A DNA stretch of 64,000 nucleotides from positions 124,001 through 188,000 of the forward strand of contig NZ_JAPVRC010000006.1 in assembly GCF_030345335.1 (NCBI RefSeq), read 5' to 3'. The notes beneath the pieces were generated by a model. The model had not been told where the DNA came from, did not search any database, and was given only the letters and a program-made list of their open reading frames with translations. This document shows, in pieces, positions 9,311-18,229 of the stretch; the first letter of the stretch is position 1, and every line of letters begins with the position of its first letter. Position numbers and translations under genes: made by a program. The DNA is from Halobacillus campisalis. GTDB taxonomy: Bacteria > Bacillota > Bacilli > Bacillales > Halobacillaceae.

Positions 9311-9967
9311 ATGAATGTTAGAATCGAATGGACTTATAAAAAGCCAAAAGGAATAGAAACAACCTTTCATTCTGAGGAGATGAGTGTGGGACAAGGCATT
9401 TTAATCGCAGAAGATCTTGATAGGACGGGTCGATCGAAAAATTTAATATTTGTTGACGATCTAGACCGTACTTGGAACTTAAAGGAATTAAAGCAATACA
9501 TGAAAGGAATAGAAACAGAACCTCACAACATAGTCGTATATTTTGATGGCGGGTTCGATTTAAGTACTAAACAGTCAGGGTTAGGCTGTGCCGTCTACTA
9601 TGAACAAAACAATCAAAATTTCAGACTAAGAAAGAATGCTTTGGTCGAAGAATTGAATACGAACAACGAAGCGGAATACGCGGCACTTCACCTTTCATTA
9701 CTTGAACTAGATCTGCTGGGCGTCCATCATTTAAGAGTTAAATTTGTAGGAGATTCTCAAGTGGTCATTAACCAGCTAAAGGGTGAATGGCCTTGCTTAG
9801 AAGAAGAATTGACAAAATGGGCGGACCGAATTGAAAATAAAATGTATAATATGGGAATTAAACCCGAGTATGCGCTCATCTCTAGAAAAGAAAACCGTGA
9901 AGCGGACAGGTTGGCATCTCAAGCTTTAAAGGAGATAGAGATAACGAGTACCAGCGAAGTAAAATAA
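9311..9967 (+). CDS. RNase H-like protein (YpeP type)
   Basis: The last about 140 residues form an RNase HI-type fold: YFDGGFDLSTKQSGLG with the first acidic residue, NNEAEYAAL with the glutamate, VGDSQVVINQ with the second aspartate, and NREADRLAS with the last aspartate, so all four catalytic positions are present. The N-terminal 75 residues are a separate small domain I do not recognise. B. subtilis YpeP is a comparable stand-alone RNase H-like protein. Likely cleaves RNA in RNA-DNA hybrids. AAAGGTGG precedes the ATG; a strong terminator follows. Confidence 0.8.
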   Translation: MNVRIEWTYKKPKGIETTFHSEEMSVGQGILIAEDLDRTGRSKNLIFVDDLDRTWNLKELKQYMKGIETEPHNIVVYFDGGFDLSTKQSGLGCAVYYEQNNQNFRLRKNALVEELNTNNEAEYAALHLSLLELDLLGVHHLRVKFVGDSQVVINQLKGEWPCLEEELTKWADRIENKMYNMGIKPEYALISRKENREADRLASQALKEIEITSTSEVK

Positions 9968-9970
9968 AGC

Positions 9971-10016
9971 AAACAAAAGAAGGAGCTTAACTCACAGCTC
10001 CTTCTTTTGTTTTTTA
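9971..10016 (+). terminator. Strong intrinsic terminator
   Basis: AAACAAAAGAAGGAGCT and its complement form a 17-bp stem with an 8-base loop and a T-tract, ending the RNase H-like gene. Confidence 0.93.
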
Positions 10017-10026
10017 CTATTGGTGG

Positions 10027-10055
10027 TTTACAAAAAGTACGGGCTATCATATAAT
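10027..10055 (+). promoter_or_regulatory. Sigma-A promoter of rpsN2-zagA
   Basis: TTTACA (10027-10032), a 17-base spacer and TATAAT (10050-10055) make a good sigma-A promoter. Transcription would begin inside or just before the first Zur box. Confidence 0.7.
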
Positions 10056-10059
10056 TTAT

Positions 10060-10112
10060 AAATCGTAACCATTACTATTTATTGTATTGTATATGCGTAA
10101 CCATTACATTAA
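10060..10112 (+). promoter_or_regulatory. Two Zur operator sites
   Basis: Two copies of CGTAACCATTAC with AT-rich flanks (cores at 10064-10075 and 10096-10107) match the B. subtilis Zur box (core TCGTAATnATTACGA). The first has the fuller flanks, AAATCGTAAC on the left. They follow the promoter and precede two genes known from B. subtilis as Zur targets, so zinc-dependent repression is strongly suggested. Confidence 0.85.
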
Positions 10113-10164
10113 AAGTAAAGGTGAAAGAAAAAATGCAATTATAAATTGAAGGAGGCGTTGATGG

Positions 10165-10434
10165 GTGGCTAAAAAATCCAAAATCGCAAAAGAAATAAAA
10201 CGTCAAAAAATGGTGGCTGAATATGCAGAACTCCGAAAAGAGTTAAAAGCAAAAGGTGATTATGAAGCACTTAGGAAACTTCCGCGAGATTCTTCCCCAA
10301 CTCGATTGACGGGCCGCTGCGAAATTACTGGGCGTCCGAGAGGTTATATGAGGAAATTTAACATGTCACGTATTGCTTTTAGAGACTACGCCCACAAGGG
10401 TCAAATACCAGGCGTGAAAAAATCCAGCTGGTGA
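10165..10434 (+). CDS. rpsN2: Zinc-independent 30S ribosomal protein S14 paralog
   Basis: The 89-residue length and the lack of the CxxC pairs of the zinc-binding 61-residue S14 identify the C-minus form (YhzA/RpsNB in B. subtilis). This form replaces zinc-containing S14 when zinc is short. Conserved [17 protein letters not shown] and [18 protein letters not shown] are visible. Translation starts at GTG 10165 with GGAGGCG 8 bases upstream. It shares a Zur-boxed promoter with zagA 20 bases downstream, so both are expected to be made on zinc starvation. Confidence 0.95.
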   Translation: MAKKSKIAKEIKRQKMVAEYAELRKELKAKGDYEALRKLPRDSSPTRLTGRCEITGRPRGYMRKFNMSRIAFRDYAHKGQIPGVKKSSW

Positions 10435-10454
10435 TTAATAGGGGAGGATTCTAA

Positions 10455-11639
10455 ATGAAAACAAAAATACCCGTAACTGTACTAAGCGGTTACTTGGGTG
10501 CAGGTAAAACAACATTACTGAATCACCTCTTAAACAATAAAGAGAATCGAAAAATCGCTGTTATTGTAAATGATATGAGTGAAGTCAATATTGACGCGAG
10601 TATGATAAAACAGGGAGGATTCAGCCGCACAGAAGAAAAGTTAGTTGAACTGCAGAATGGTTGTATCTGCTGCACCTTACGTGAAGATCTTATAAAAGAA
10701 GTTGAAAAATTGGCATCTTTAGATATAGATCATATAGTCATAGAATCAACAGGAATCTCAGAGCCTATTCCTGTTGCTCACAGCTTTACCTATGAAGATG
10801 AGGAACTTGGCATCAACCTTAAAGAAAACTTTAGGCTGGACACTATGGTAACAGTTGTAGACGCCAACCGATTCTGGTCTGATTACGGGTCAGGAGAAAG
10901 CTTGCTGGATCGTAACGAGGCGGCTGATGAAGCAGATACTAGAGAAGTGATAGATTTGCTTATAGATCAAATTGAATTTGCAAACATTATTATTTTGAAT
11001 AAGGTCGATCTCGTAGCAGATACAGATTGTCACAAGTTAACCGCTGTCCTTCACCAGCTTAACCCAGATGCCCGTATTATTGAAGCACGTTACAGTCAAA
11101 CTGATCTTACGGAAGTGCTTAATACTAATTTGTTCGATTTTGAAGAGTCAAGTCAAAGTGCTGGATGGATCAAAGAGTTAAATGAAGAGCATACACCCGA
11201 AAGTGAAGAATATGGTATCAGTTCTTTTGTATACCGCCGTAGAAAACCATTTCATCCAGATCGCTTAAAGAAATGGTTAGAAAATTGGCCAGAAGACATT
11301 GTTCGATCCAAAGGGTTTTTTTGGCTTGCCTCACGAAATGACGTAGCAGGTCTTTTATCACAAGCCGGTTCATCACTAGTCATTCAAGGGGCAGGACAGT
11401 GGATCGCAGCTTTACCTGATGATGAAAGACAGAGCATATTTGAAAGAGAGCCTGAACTTCTGCAAGGGTGGGATAGGATTTACGGCGATAGATTAACTGA
11501 GCTAGTATTCATCGGTATTCATGCGGAGCAGAAATATTTGGAGAATACACTGGACGATTGTCTGCTGACTGAATCAGAAATGGAAGAGGACTGGAGAAGT
11601 TTTCATGACGATCTTCCCAATTTCGTAATTGAACAATGA
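10455..11639 (+). CDS. zagA: COG0523 zinc-responsive GTPase ZagA (YciC type)
   Basis: This 394-residue GTPase has the Walker [10 protein letters not shown], the CxCC metal motif in [12 protein letters not shown] near residue 70, the base-recognition NKVD, and a C-terminal CobW domain. The closest match I know is B. subtilis YciC/ZagA, a Zur-regulated metallochaperone that keeps folate synthesis (FolE) running when zinc is low. It follows rpsN2 with a 20-base gap containing GGGGAGG. The Zur boxes upstream of rpsN2 serve both genes. Exact client protein is inferred from the homolog. Confidence 0.92.
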   Translation: MKTKIPVTVLSGYLGAGKTTLLNHLLNNKENRKIAVIVNDMSEVNIDASMIKQGGFSRTEEKLVELQNGCICCTLREDLIKEVEKLASLDIDHIVIESTGISEPIPVAHSFTYEDEELGINLKENFRLDTMVTVVDANRFWSDYGSGESLLDRNEAADEADTREVIDLLIDQIEFANIIILNKVDLVADTDCHKLTAVLHQLNPDARIIEARYSQTDLTEVLNTNLFDFEESSQSAGWIKELNEEHTPESEEYGISSFVYRRRKPFHPDRLKKWLENWPEDIVRSKGFFWLASRNDVAGLLSQAGSSLVIQGAGQWIAALPDDERQSIFEREPELLQGWDRIYGDRLTELVFIGIHAEQKYLENTLDDCLLTESEMEEDWRSFHDDLPNFVIEQ

Positions 11640-11799
11640 GTATATTAACTATCATTCGCAGAAAACTAATTTAAATTAAATATCAAATGACAACATTAGA
11701 AGTCCGGATATATAATGAATATATTCGGATTTTTCTACGGCATTAACTAGTGCGCCTCGCAAAAATTAAAAATTAACTTAGTAATGAGGAGGGGGAATT

Positions 11800-13014
11800 A
11801 TGGATCCACTAGATATCGTAGGTAATTTACATAAGGTAAAACCCATATATCAACCGGTCATTAGCGCAATTAAACACGACGTGGCAGGTTATGAAGTTTT
11901 GGGAAGGTTTCAAACAGAGAATGAATGGAAAAGTTTAGGTGGTTTTTTCCATGATGATGATGTTCCTGAAGAGTTTAAAGTGGAAGTCGATCAGCATTTA
12001 TTAAATATGGCACTAGAAGAAATGCTGGCTGCCGATAATAGTGGGTATTTGTTTATTAATCGAAATGCCAAGCAATTGATGGTGAATGATGGAGAGGACT
12101 TACTAAATACATTGTTATCCTTTGAGAAAAGAGGCTTTGCCATGAGCAAGGTTGTGATTGAAGTGACTGAACACGACTTTGATGAAGACTTTGAAGAACT
12201 GAGTCATCTATTGCTATACTATAAGACATTTGGGCTTCAAATCGCCATTGATCATGTAGGAGCAAAAAGTTCTAATATTGATCGAATTCGACAGCTTGAA
12301 CCACACATATTAAAAATTGATACGAAATCGATAAGAAATCATAATTCTGAAGGCTTTTATGATATTATGTATTCCTTATCTATGCTTGCACATCGTATAG
12401 GTGCTGCTTTACTATTTGAAAATATCGAAGATGATTTTCAGCTTTACTTTGCCTGGAAGCATGGAGGCAGGTACTATCAAGGATTCTATCTGTCGCGCCC
12501 AAACTTCCAGCTGCTAACAAAGGAATCCATCTCTTTAAATATAGGTAATAAAGTAGGCGCTTATATTCAACGGGAGAAATCACTTATTGAACAAAGACTC
12601 AATCTGAATTTAGCCTGGGAACTAAAAGTGAAAACCTTGCTTACAAAATGGGAAGGGCCGAAGAAAGTAGATGCCTTCATTGATTTAGTGAAAGGTCAAT
12701 TCAATAAAGAGAGCTTTCGTATGTTTGTTTGTAACAGTGATGGACAGCAGGTTTCATCAAACTTTCGTAAACAGGAAGAAAAATGGATCGTTGAAACATC
12801 CAAGAAGGGATCAAATTGGGCGTTTCGTCCTTATTTCTTAGAAAATGTTATGCAAATGAAAACGTGGAAGAAAGGCATTTTATCTGATATCTATTCTGAT
12901 ATTGAAACGAAAGATTTGATCCGGACTTTCAGCTTTCCACTAACAGAACAACATTTTCTATTTATTGATTTGAATTATTCATTTATGTATGAGAATGAAT
13001 GTTTACTTGTTTGA
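11800..13014 (+). CDS. ykuI: YkuI-type EAL domain protein (c-di-GMP)
   Basis: The 404-residue protein aligns over its full length with B. subtilis YkuI: an N-terminal EAL domain (YEVLGRF with Glu32, IEVTEHDF, LKIDTKSI, YYQGFYLSRP) and a PAS-like C-terminal sensor (WSWRPYFLEN-type segment, SDIYSDIETKDLIRTFSFP). In the usual DDFG motif only the first Asp remains (IDHVGAKSSN, His at the second position; YkuI itself has Asn), so phosphodiesterase activity may be weak and the protein may act mainly as a c-di-GMP sensor. GAGGGGG precedes the ATG. The flavodoxin of the yku region lies 950 bp downstream, with sspH between them. Confidence 0.92.
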   Translation: MDPLDIVGNLHKVKPIYQPVISAIKHDVAGYEVLGRFQTENEWKSLGGFFHDDDVPEEFKVEVDQHLLNMALEEMLAADNSGYLFINRNAKQLMVNDGEDLLNTLLSFEKRGFAMSKVVIEVTEHDFDEDFEELSHLLLYYKTFGLQIAIDHVGAKSSNIDRIRQLEPHILKIDTKSIRNHNSEGFYDIMYSLSMLAHRIGAALLFENIEDDFQLYFAWKHGGRYYQGFYLSRPNFQLLTKESISLNIGNKVGAYIQREKSLIEQRLNLNLAWELKVKTLLTKWEGPKKVDAFIDLVKGQFNKESFRMFVCNSDGQQVSSNFRKQEEKWIVETSKKGSNWAFRPYFLENVMQMKTWKKGILSDIYSDIETKDLIRTFSFPLTEQHFLFIDLNYSFMYENECLLV

Positions 13015-13024
13015 GGGGATAGAA

Positions 13025-13108
13025 TTGGTTGAACAAAACTGGAAGTTGACGCATGAAAAAGGAATCCTTGCCGGAGATCACTTCAATAGTTTTTATCGCC
13101 CATACTGA
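13025..13108 (+). CDS. Possible 27-aa ORF after ykuI
   Basis: A TTG at 13025 follows GAGGGGATA and opens a 27-codon frame ending TGA 13108, just before the shared terminator. It has no relation to YkuJ that I can see. The SD-like spacing is the only support, so it may be untranslated. Confidence 0.25.
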   Translation: MVEQNWKLTHEKGILAGDHFNSFYRPY

Positions 13109-13118
13109 CAGTAAAATC

Positions 13119-13164
13119 AATAATAAAAGGCCATCACTCTCAAAGGTGATGGCCTTTTATTATT
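13119..13164. terminator. Bidirectional terminator
   Basis: AATAATAAAAGGCCATCAC and its exact complement form a 19-bp stem with an 8-base loop, giving T-tracts on both strands. It serves ykuI on the plus strand and sspH on the minus strand. Confidence 0.93.
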
Positions 13165-13345
13165 GATACACTTCATTTAATTCGTCTAAAGATACATCAA
13201 GTTCATTTTTCGGGTCACTGAGATCATAGATCCTGGCAGTTTCGCCATTTTCATTAACGTGCTGGATATAGACCTTCATATTATTAAATGTCACGCTCGC
13301 CATGACTGGAGATGCGGCGATTTCTTCAGCTCTTTGTCTATTCAT
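13160..13345 (-). CDS. sspH: Small acid-soluble spore protein H
   Basis: The 61-residue protein matches SspH of B. subtilis: NRQRAEEI at the start, then VYIQHVNENGETARIYDLSDP and a C-terminal LDELNEV. H-type SASPs are packed in the spore core during late sporulation, usually under forespore sigma factors. ATG 13345 follows AAAGGAGG; a TTG one codon upstream is possible. No clear sigma-G promoter could be placed. It is direct evidence that the organism makes endospores. Confidence 0.93.
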   Translation of the reverse strand: MNRQRAEEIAASPVMASVTFNNMKVYIQHVNENGETARIYDLSDPKNELDVSLDELNEVYQ

Positions 13346-13896
13346 CAATGCAGCCTCCTTTTACTTAGTATCAATACTATTTGCAATTAGTCAGAGGATA
13401 TTCAATAAATATCGAGTGAGAATTTGAAAAAGCTTAGTACATTATTCATGTGTAGAGAAATCCTGTTGGATAGTAGCTGTTCATATCCCTTTGACCGAAT
13501 GGGCGAGCAGAGTGAAGTTTTTACGTTGCGGAAGGGGAAATCAAACACATGTAATAAAGGAGAAGGGGGTATTAAATTTCTTTTTAATTAGGCTATGTTA
13601 AAGGTGGTTGTTGAATTGATAAGTGATTTATTCACAATATGGCAGGGTAGTGGAAGACTTGATTTCGAGACATTGGGTGAGTGGGTCAGGGCGGGGAATG
13701 GCTTGCTTTCCGTGGTTTTCAAGATGCCGCTCATGCGGTGAACCAGGCGAAAAAATACATTGACCCTAAAGCAGAGGGAAGAGCCATGGTTTCTTCCCAT
13801 AACGATCGGCTGGATAACCATAATCAAAAATTTCGTCATAAAACTTCTACCTTAAGTAGAAAGCAGGGAGACGATATCTCACACATTAATTGACAT
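13346..13896. other. Non-coding stretch with MITE-like repeat, locus B
   Basis: No gene is supported. At 13591-13740 the left end GGCTATGTTAAAGGTGGTT of the MITE-like family is followed by CAATATGGCAGGGTAGTGGA, a segment shared with locus D (25830-25860), and by TGGCTTGCTTTCCGTGG. The matching right end is not visible, so the copy appears truncated before the Fur boxes. A 70-codon open frame inside it lacks an SD and is rejected. Confidence 0.6.
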
Positions 13897-13942
13897 TGAT
13901 AATCATTATCAATTATAATCAATGTATTGATTATTATTATCA
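13897..13942 (+). promoter_or_regulatory. Fur boxes upstream of the flavodoxin gene
   Basis: TGATAATCATTATCA (13897-13911) is an exact 7-1-7 Fur box. A second site TGATTATTATTATCA (13928-13942) differs at one position and ends at the SD. Iron-dependent repression of the flavodoxin gene is expected, as for ykuNOP in B. subtilis. Confidence 0.9.
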
Positions 13943-13959
13943 AGGAGAGGTTATGAATA

Positions 13960-14418
13960 ATGAAGATAATATTAATGTACGCAAGTATGTCTGGGAATAC
14001 AGAAGAAATGTCAGAAATTATACAGGGTAGATTGAGTTCAAAAGAAGTGGACGTATCGATGTTTCAAATAGATATGGACGATATTCAAGTAGATGATATG
14101 CTTAAGTACGATGCGGTGATCTTCGGTACATATACATGGGGAGATGGTGATGTTCCATATGAGCTGGAGGACTTTTATGATGATATGGAATCGGTTAATT
14201 TAACAGGTTTACCTGTCGGACTATTTGGCTCGTGTGACTCTATGTATCCTGCTTACGGTGGGGCCATCGACAAGTTTCAGGAAAGATTTAAGGCCTGCGG
14301 GGCTGATGTAGTAGTTGAATCTTTGAAAGTGGAATTGACTCCTGACTCTGAAGATGCTGAGCGCTGCAGCCAATTTGCCGAAAATTTCAAATCTCAAATT
14401 CATGTAAAAATAAAATGA
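13960..14418 (+). CDS. ykuN: Short-chain flavodoxin (YkuN/YkuP type), iron-repressed
   Basis: The 152-residue protein has the FMN phosphate loop YASMSGNTEEMS at the N-terminus, TWGDGDVPYELEDFY and FGSCDSMYPAYGGAIDKF around the isoalloxazine ring. Flavodoxins replace ferredoxin when iron is scarce, which fits the two Fur boxes. B. subtilis has two such proteins, YkuN and YkuP, and I cannot decide which is the ortholog. ATG 13960 lies 9 bases after AAGGAGAGG; an ATG at 13953 is out of frame. Single gene with its own terminator. Confidence 0.9.
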   Translation: MKIILMYASMSGNTEEMSEIIQGRLSSKEVDVSMFQIDMDDIQVDDMLKYDAVIFGTYTWGDGDVPYELEDFYDDMESVNLTGLPVGLFGSCDSMYPAYGGAIDKFQERFKACGADVVVESLKVELTPDSEDAERCSQFAENFKSQIHVKIK

Positions 14419-14432
14419 ACAAATTTTTAAAG

Positions 14433-14468
14433 AAAACACTATTCCTTTATCGGCTATAGTGTTTTTTA
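14433..14468 (+). terminator. Flavodoxin terminator
   Basis: AAAACACTAT and ATAGTGTTTT form a 10-bp stem followed by a T-rich tail. Confidence 0.85.
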
Positions 14469-14600
14469 TTGAAAAACAAGAATTTTTACTAGATGATTTT
14501 TTTATTTATCTAAGAGCTATATACGAATTTGATTACAAGTTATGACACCCACTATAAAGTAGGCATCGGTTTATAGAAAGCGAAAGAAATGATGCCTTAA

Positions 14601-14748
14601 GCTATGTTAAACGTGGTTGTTGATTTTTATATGTGAATTATTCAAAGATATAACAAGGTTTTTGAATACCACATTTTCTCAAACTAACGATATCGACTTT
14701 CCTTATTAAGTAGGCTATATGAACATCAACATGGAAATTTAAAAGAGC
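14601..14748. repeat. MITE-like repeat, locus C (short copy)
   Basis: This 148-bp copy has both ends: GCTATGTTAAACGTGGTTG and CATCAACATGGAAATTTAAA followed by AGAGC. The GC-rich middle found in other copies is missing and replaced by an AT-rich stretch. It lies in the 530-bp gap before the UPF0182 gene; no gene is visible in that gap. Confidence 0.7.
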
Positions 14749-14947
14749 AATGCTGTAAAAGGTCAATTAAATTTCGGAAGAATGTTATAATTATGATTGA
14801 TACTTAGACAGGATTTCCAGATTAAAGTTGTAAAAGACACCGTAAAGGATAAAAATGAAACAAATACTTTACTTATACGTACATAGAAATGAGAAAGTAA
14901 ACATTCATCAAGAAAGACAAGATATGTAAACGTTAAGGGGGAGCAAA

Positions 14948-17671
14948 TTGGATAATAAAACTACAAATATTAATACGAAGCAAAAAAACCAGTTGAAGAA
15001 GTTTGGGACCATCGCAGGCAAAATCTTTGGAGTCCTTGTAGTACTTGCTATCATCGGCTGGCTTTCGCTACACTGGGTGATTGATTACATTTGGATGGAT
15101 TCTCTAGGATTCAAGGAAGTCTATACTACGATTTTAAGCAGTAAGGTCATATTAGGGATTATAGGTTTCGTTGTATTTTTCATTAGTACTTACTTTACAG
15201 CCTCCTGGATTCGAAGAGGATATGTGTCACACTTCAATAAATCTCAACTGCCAGCTTTCATTTCAAATAAAATGTGGAGCCGGTTGACAATAGCTGGCTT
15301 GTCAGTTTTCGTAGGATTTTTTGGCAGCAGTATCGTACAGGGGATCGGGTGGGAACTGTGGCTTAAGTTCCTTAATCATACCTCATTCGGTATAGTTGAC
15401 CCGCATTTTGACATGGACATTTCGTTTTACATGTTTGTTCTTCCTTTTATAAAATTCGCTGTTTTTACATTGTTGGGTCTTGCGGTTTTTCTTCTGCTTA
15501 TAATAATGGGATTCTATTCACCTTATCAAATGTACCGCAAAAGCCGTATGGCACAGCTCCATATGGGGGTGACTTTAGGAGGGATCGGACTCTTATTAGC
15601 TGCGGTTCATTTATTGCAGCCTTTTGAGTCCTTACTGACTAACGAGGTCAATATCTTTCAGGATAGTGTAGTACATGGATTAAGCTACACAGATAAAGTC
15701 GTCAATAACCCAGCTTCCTATGTGCTGGCAGCTGTTGCGGTTATCGGCGCAGTGTGGATGATCATTTCTCTGACCCGTGGAAAATTATTCGCTATGGTCC
15801 TTCCCATCATCGTGTATATCGGTTTAGTGATGGTAGCTCAGGGCGCTTCAGTAATTGTACAAAATTACGTTGTATCGCCCAATGAATTTTCAAAAGAAAG
15901 TCCTTTTCTGCAGCATAATTTAGACTTTACTCGAGCAGCTTATGATCTGGAAAATATTGATGAGAGGGAACATCCAGGCAATCAAACACTGGATGCGGCT
16001 ATGGTAGAGCGTAATCAACTCACATTTGATAATGTGAGGATCAACGATGCCAGACCAATTCTCGATATCTATAACCAGCTCCAAACCTTCCGTACGTATT
16101 ATCAATTTAACGATATCGATGTAGATCGATATGAAATTGATGGAGAATATCAGCAAGTATTTCTCGGAGCAAGAGAATTGAACACGAGTGACCTGCCTTC
16201 ACAGGCAAAAACCTGGGTTAATGAAAACCTTAGATATACCCATGGTTATGGCGTAGCTATGAGTGATGTGAATGAAATCACGTCTCAAGGTCAGCCCGAA
16301 TATATGCTTGAAAATGTTCCGTCTGAAGGTGTACTTGATATTGAACGGCCCCAAATTTACTTTGGTGAAGAGGATTCCAGAAACGTCATTGTAAACAGTG
16401 AAGTCGATGAGTTTGATTATCCGGCGGGAGACGAAAATATGTCTTCACGATATGAAGCGGATACTGGTATTCAGTTATCAGGTTTGAACCGCTTGCTTTT
16501 TTCTATCAATGAAGGTTCCTTCCGCATGTTTGTATCAGATCAGTTGAATGAGGATAGTCAGCTGCTTGATACAAGAAACATTGTGGATCGAGTAGAGCGA
16601 ATAGCTCCATTCTTAGAATATGACGAGGACCCTTACATTTTTGTTAAGGAAGATGGCAGCCTTTCATGGTTAATGGATGCCTATGTTAGCGGAGAAAGTT
16701 ATCCTTATTCAGAACCTCACCAGGGGGACGAAAGCTATATACGGAACTCAGTAAAAGTGGAAATTGACGCCTATACGGGAGAAGTTAATTTCTATGCGGT
16801 CGATTCAGAGGAACCATTACTTCAAACGTACCAAAAAATGTTTCCTGATCTCTTTGAAGAAGAAATTCCTGAGGATGTCCGATCTCATTTTCGTTACCCG
16901 ATTGATTTGTTTAAAGTCCAGGCTGAAATGTATGGTACCTATCATATGCAAAATTTAGAAGTGTTTTACAATAGGGAGGATTATTGGCAATTTCCAACTG
17001 AGAAATACTTCAATGAGGATATAGAAATGGAACCTTATTACATTACGATGCAGCTTCCGGAATACGATGAAGAAGAGTTTGTCCTTATGATGCCTTATAC
17101 TCCAAGAAATCGCCAAAATATGATTGCGTGGATGGGTGTCAGTAACGACGGTGACAAATATGGAGAAACTTTTGTCTATCAATTCCCTAAACAAGAAAAT
17201 GTTTACGGACCACAGCAAATTGAAAATCGAATCAACCAGGATAGTAACATTTCACAGCAATTGAATCTCTGGTCGCAGGGTGGATCCGAAGTAATTAGAG
17301 GTAATCTTTTAGCCATCCCGATAGAAGATACCGTAATGTACGTAGAGCCGATATATATAGAATCCTCTAATGAAACGTCTCTACCCGAGGTGAAACAAGT
17401 AATTTTAGCTTATGGTGATGAAATCGTCATGGAGCCTACCTTTGATCAAGCCTTGGAAAGAATGCTTGGTTTAATTGATCCTGAGGTTGAAGAAGGAGAG
17501 GAAGAAGCTGACGCACCTGAAGAAGAACAGGCTCTAGGCGAATCTGCAGAAATGTTGGAGGAACTCTCCTCTCTCTTTGATAATTATCAAGATGCACTTT
17601 CAAGTGGCAACTGGGAAGAGGCAGGAGCCATTATGAGTGAAATCGAAGATCGTCTTAACGAAAATGAATAA
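14948..17671 (+). CDS. UPF0182 family large membrane protein
   Basis: The 907-residue protein has about seven hydrophobic segments in residues 20-310, among them IWMDSLGFKEVYTTI after the first helix, a family hallmark. A large extracytoplasmic domain of about 550 residues follows, then an acidic Glu-rich tail (residues 840-907). UPF0182 proteins occur in Firmicutes, actinobacteria and cyanobacteria, and their function is unknown to me. Start is TTG 14948, 7 bases after AAGGGGGA. The gene stands alone. The acidic tail differs in composition from the rest and could be a lineage-specific extension. Confidence 0.9.
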   Translation: MDNKTTNINTKQKNQLKKFGTIAGKIFGVLVVLAIIGWLSLHWVIDYIWMDSLGFKEVYTTILSSKVILGIIGFVVFFISTYFTASWIRRGYVSHFNKSQLPAFISNKMWSRLTIAGLSVFVGFFGSSIVQGIGWELWLKFLNHTSFGIVDPHFDMDISFYMFVLPFIKFAVFTLLGLAVFLLLIIMGFYSPYQMYRKSRMAQLHMGVTLGGIGLLLAAVHLLQPFESLLTNEVNIFQDSVVHGLSYTDKVVNNPASYVLAAVAVIGAVWMIISLTRGKLFAMVLPIIVYIGLVMVAQGASVIVQNYVVSPNEFSKESPFLQHNLDFTRAAYDLENIDEREHPGNQTLDAAMVERNQLTFDNVRINDARPILDIYNQLQTFRTYYQFNDIDVDRYEIDGEYQQVFLGARELNTSDLPSQAKTWVNENLRYTHGYGVAMSDVNEITSQGQPEYMLENVPSEGVLDIERPQIYFGEEDSRNVIVNSEVDEFDYPAGDENMSSRYEADTGIQLSGLNRLLFSINEGSFRMFVSDQLNEDSQLLDTRNIVDRVERIAPFLEYDEDPYIFVKEDGSLSWLMDAYVSGESYPYSEPHQGDESYIRNSVKVEIDAYTGEVNFYAVDSEEPLLQTYQKMFPDLFEEEIPEDVRSHFRYPIDLFKVQAEMYGTYHMQNLEVFYNREDYWQFPTEKYFNEDIEMEPYYITMQLPEYDEEEFVLMMPYTPRNRQNMIAWMGVSNDGDKYGETFVYQFPKQENVYGPQQIENRINQDSNISQQLNLWSQGGSEVIRGNLLAIPIEDTVMYVEPIYIESSNETSLPEVKQVILAYGDEIVMEPTFDQALERMLGLIDPEVEEGEEEADAPEEEQALGESAEMLEELSSLFDNYQDALSSGNWEEAGAIMSEIEDRLNENE

Positions 17672-17810
17672 TTTCTTGAAGGAGCTGTCCTGAAAGTCTT
17701 TTTATTTGAGAGAACCAAGTTGGAAGTGAAAGTGCAAAGCCCTTTTAATTGAGTAACTCTCTTATGAAAAATTACTACAACGCTTAGCTTAGCTTCTTTA
17801 AAAGAAAACA

Positions 17811-17872
17811 AGGCAGTCTCAAAAGTCCAGGAAATAGACTTTTTGGGACTGCTTCTTTTCGTGGAGGAGTCC
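17811..17872 (+). terminator. Terminator region with two overlapping hairpins
   Basis: GCAGTCTCAAAAGTC pairs with GACTTTTTGGGACTGC (17813-17852). The GGGACT inside the right arm can instead pair with AGTCCC (17847-17871), which is followed by CCCCC and six T. The two stems exclude each other. This lies in the 300-bp gap after UPF0182, in which no gene is seen. Confidence 0.7.
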
Positions 17873-17972
17873 CCCCCTTTTTTAGAATTGCTTTGTTTTA
17901 TTCTTAGCGCATAACGTCTAATCATATCGTACAGACTAAGAATTATTCCAGCTTTAAATTAGGAGGAACGTC

Positions 17973-18176
17973 ATGAAAATTTGTTACCAATGTAGAAAAT
18001 GCGATCGTCAAGTGGGGGAGCTTGAGGCAAAAAAACTGGATGTCTCACAGTTAGGATCAGACGTTTTAAATGATACGGACGTTCAGCAATCCTTACTAAT
18101 GCAGGGCGGTGGGCATTTGACCATCCGGACAATATGCGATAATTGTTTAGAAGAAGAAAGGTTTTCTGCCCGTTAA
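17973..18176 (+). CDS. Fin-like protein (anti-sigma-F factor Fin family)
   Basis: The 67-residue protein has CYQCRKC at the start and TICDNCLEE near the end, with VGELEAKKLDVSQLG between. This matches the zinc-ribbon pattern of Fin (formerly YabK, DUF2757), which in B. subtilis inhibits sigma-F so that forespore control passes to sigma-G. It is shorter than Fin (76 residues) and is not next to mfd as Fin is, so it is a paralog or relative. AGGAGGAACGTC precedes the ATG. A short terminator follows. Confidence 0.75.
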   Translation: MKICYQCRKCDRQVGELEAKKLDVSQLGSDVLNDTDVQQSLLMQGGGHLTIRTICDNCLEEERFSAR

Positions 18177-18192
18177 TATAGTGAAACTACAA

Positions 18193-18223
18193 GTCCTTAC
18201 TACCTTAAGTAAGGGTTTTTTTA
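18193..18223 (+). terminator. Intrinsic terminator
   Basis: CCTTAC and GTAAGG form a short stem with a TACCTTA loop and seven T, just after the Fin-like gene. Confidence 0.75.
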
Positions 18224-18229
18224 TTACAA

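Noticed and set aside
13681-13893. 70-codon open frame in repeat locus B
   Set aside because: No SD, composition follows the repeat, and similar repeats elsewhere do not keep the frame.
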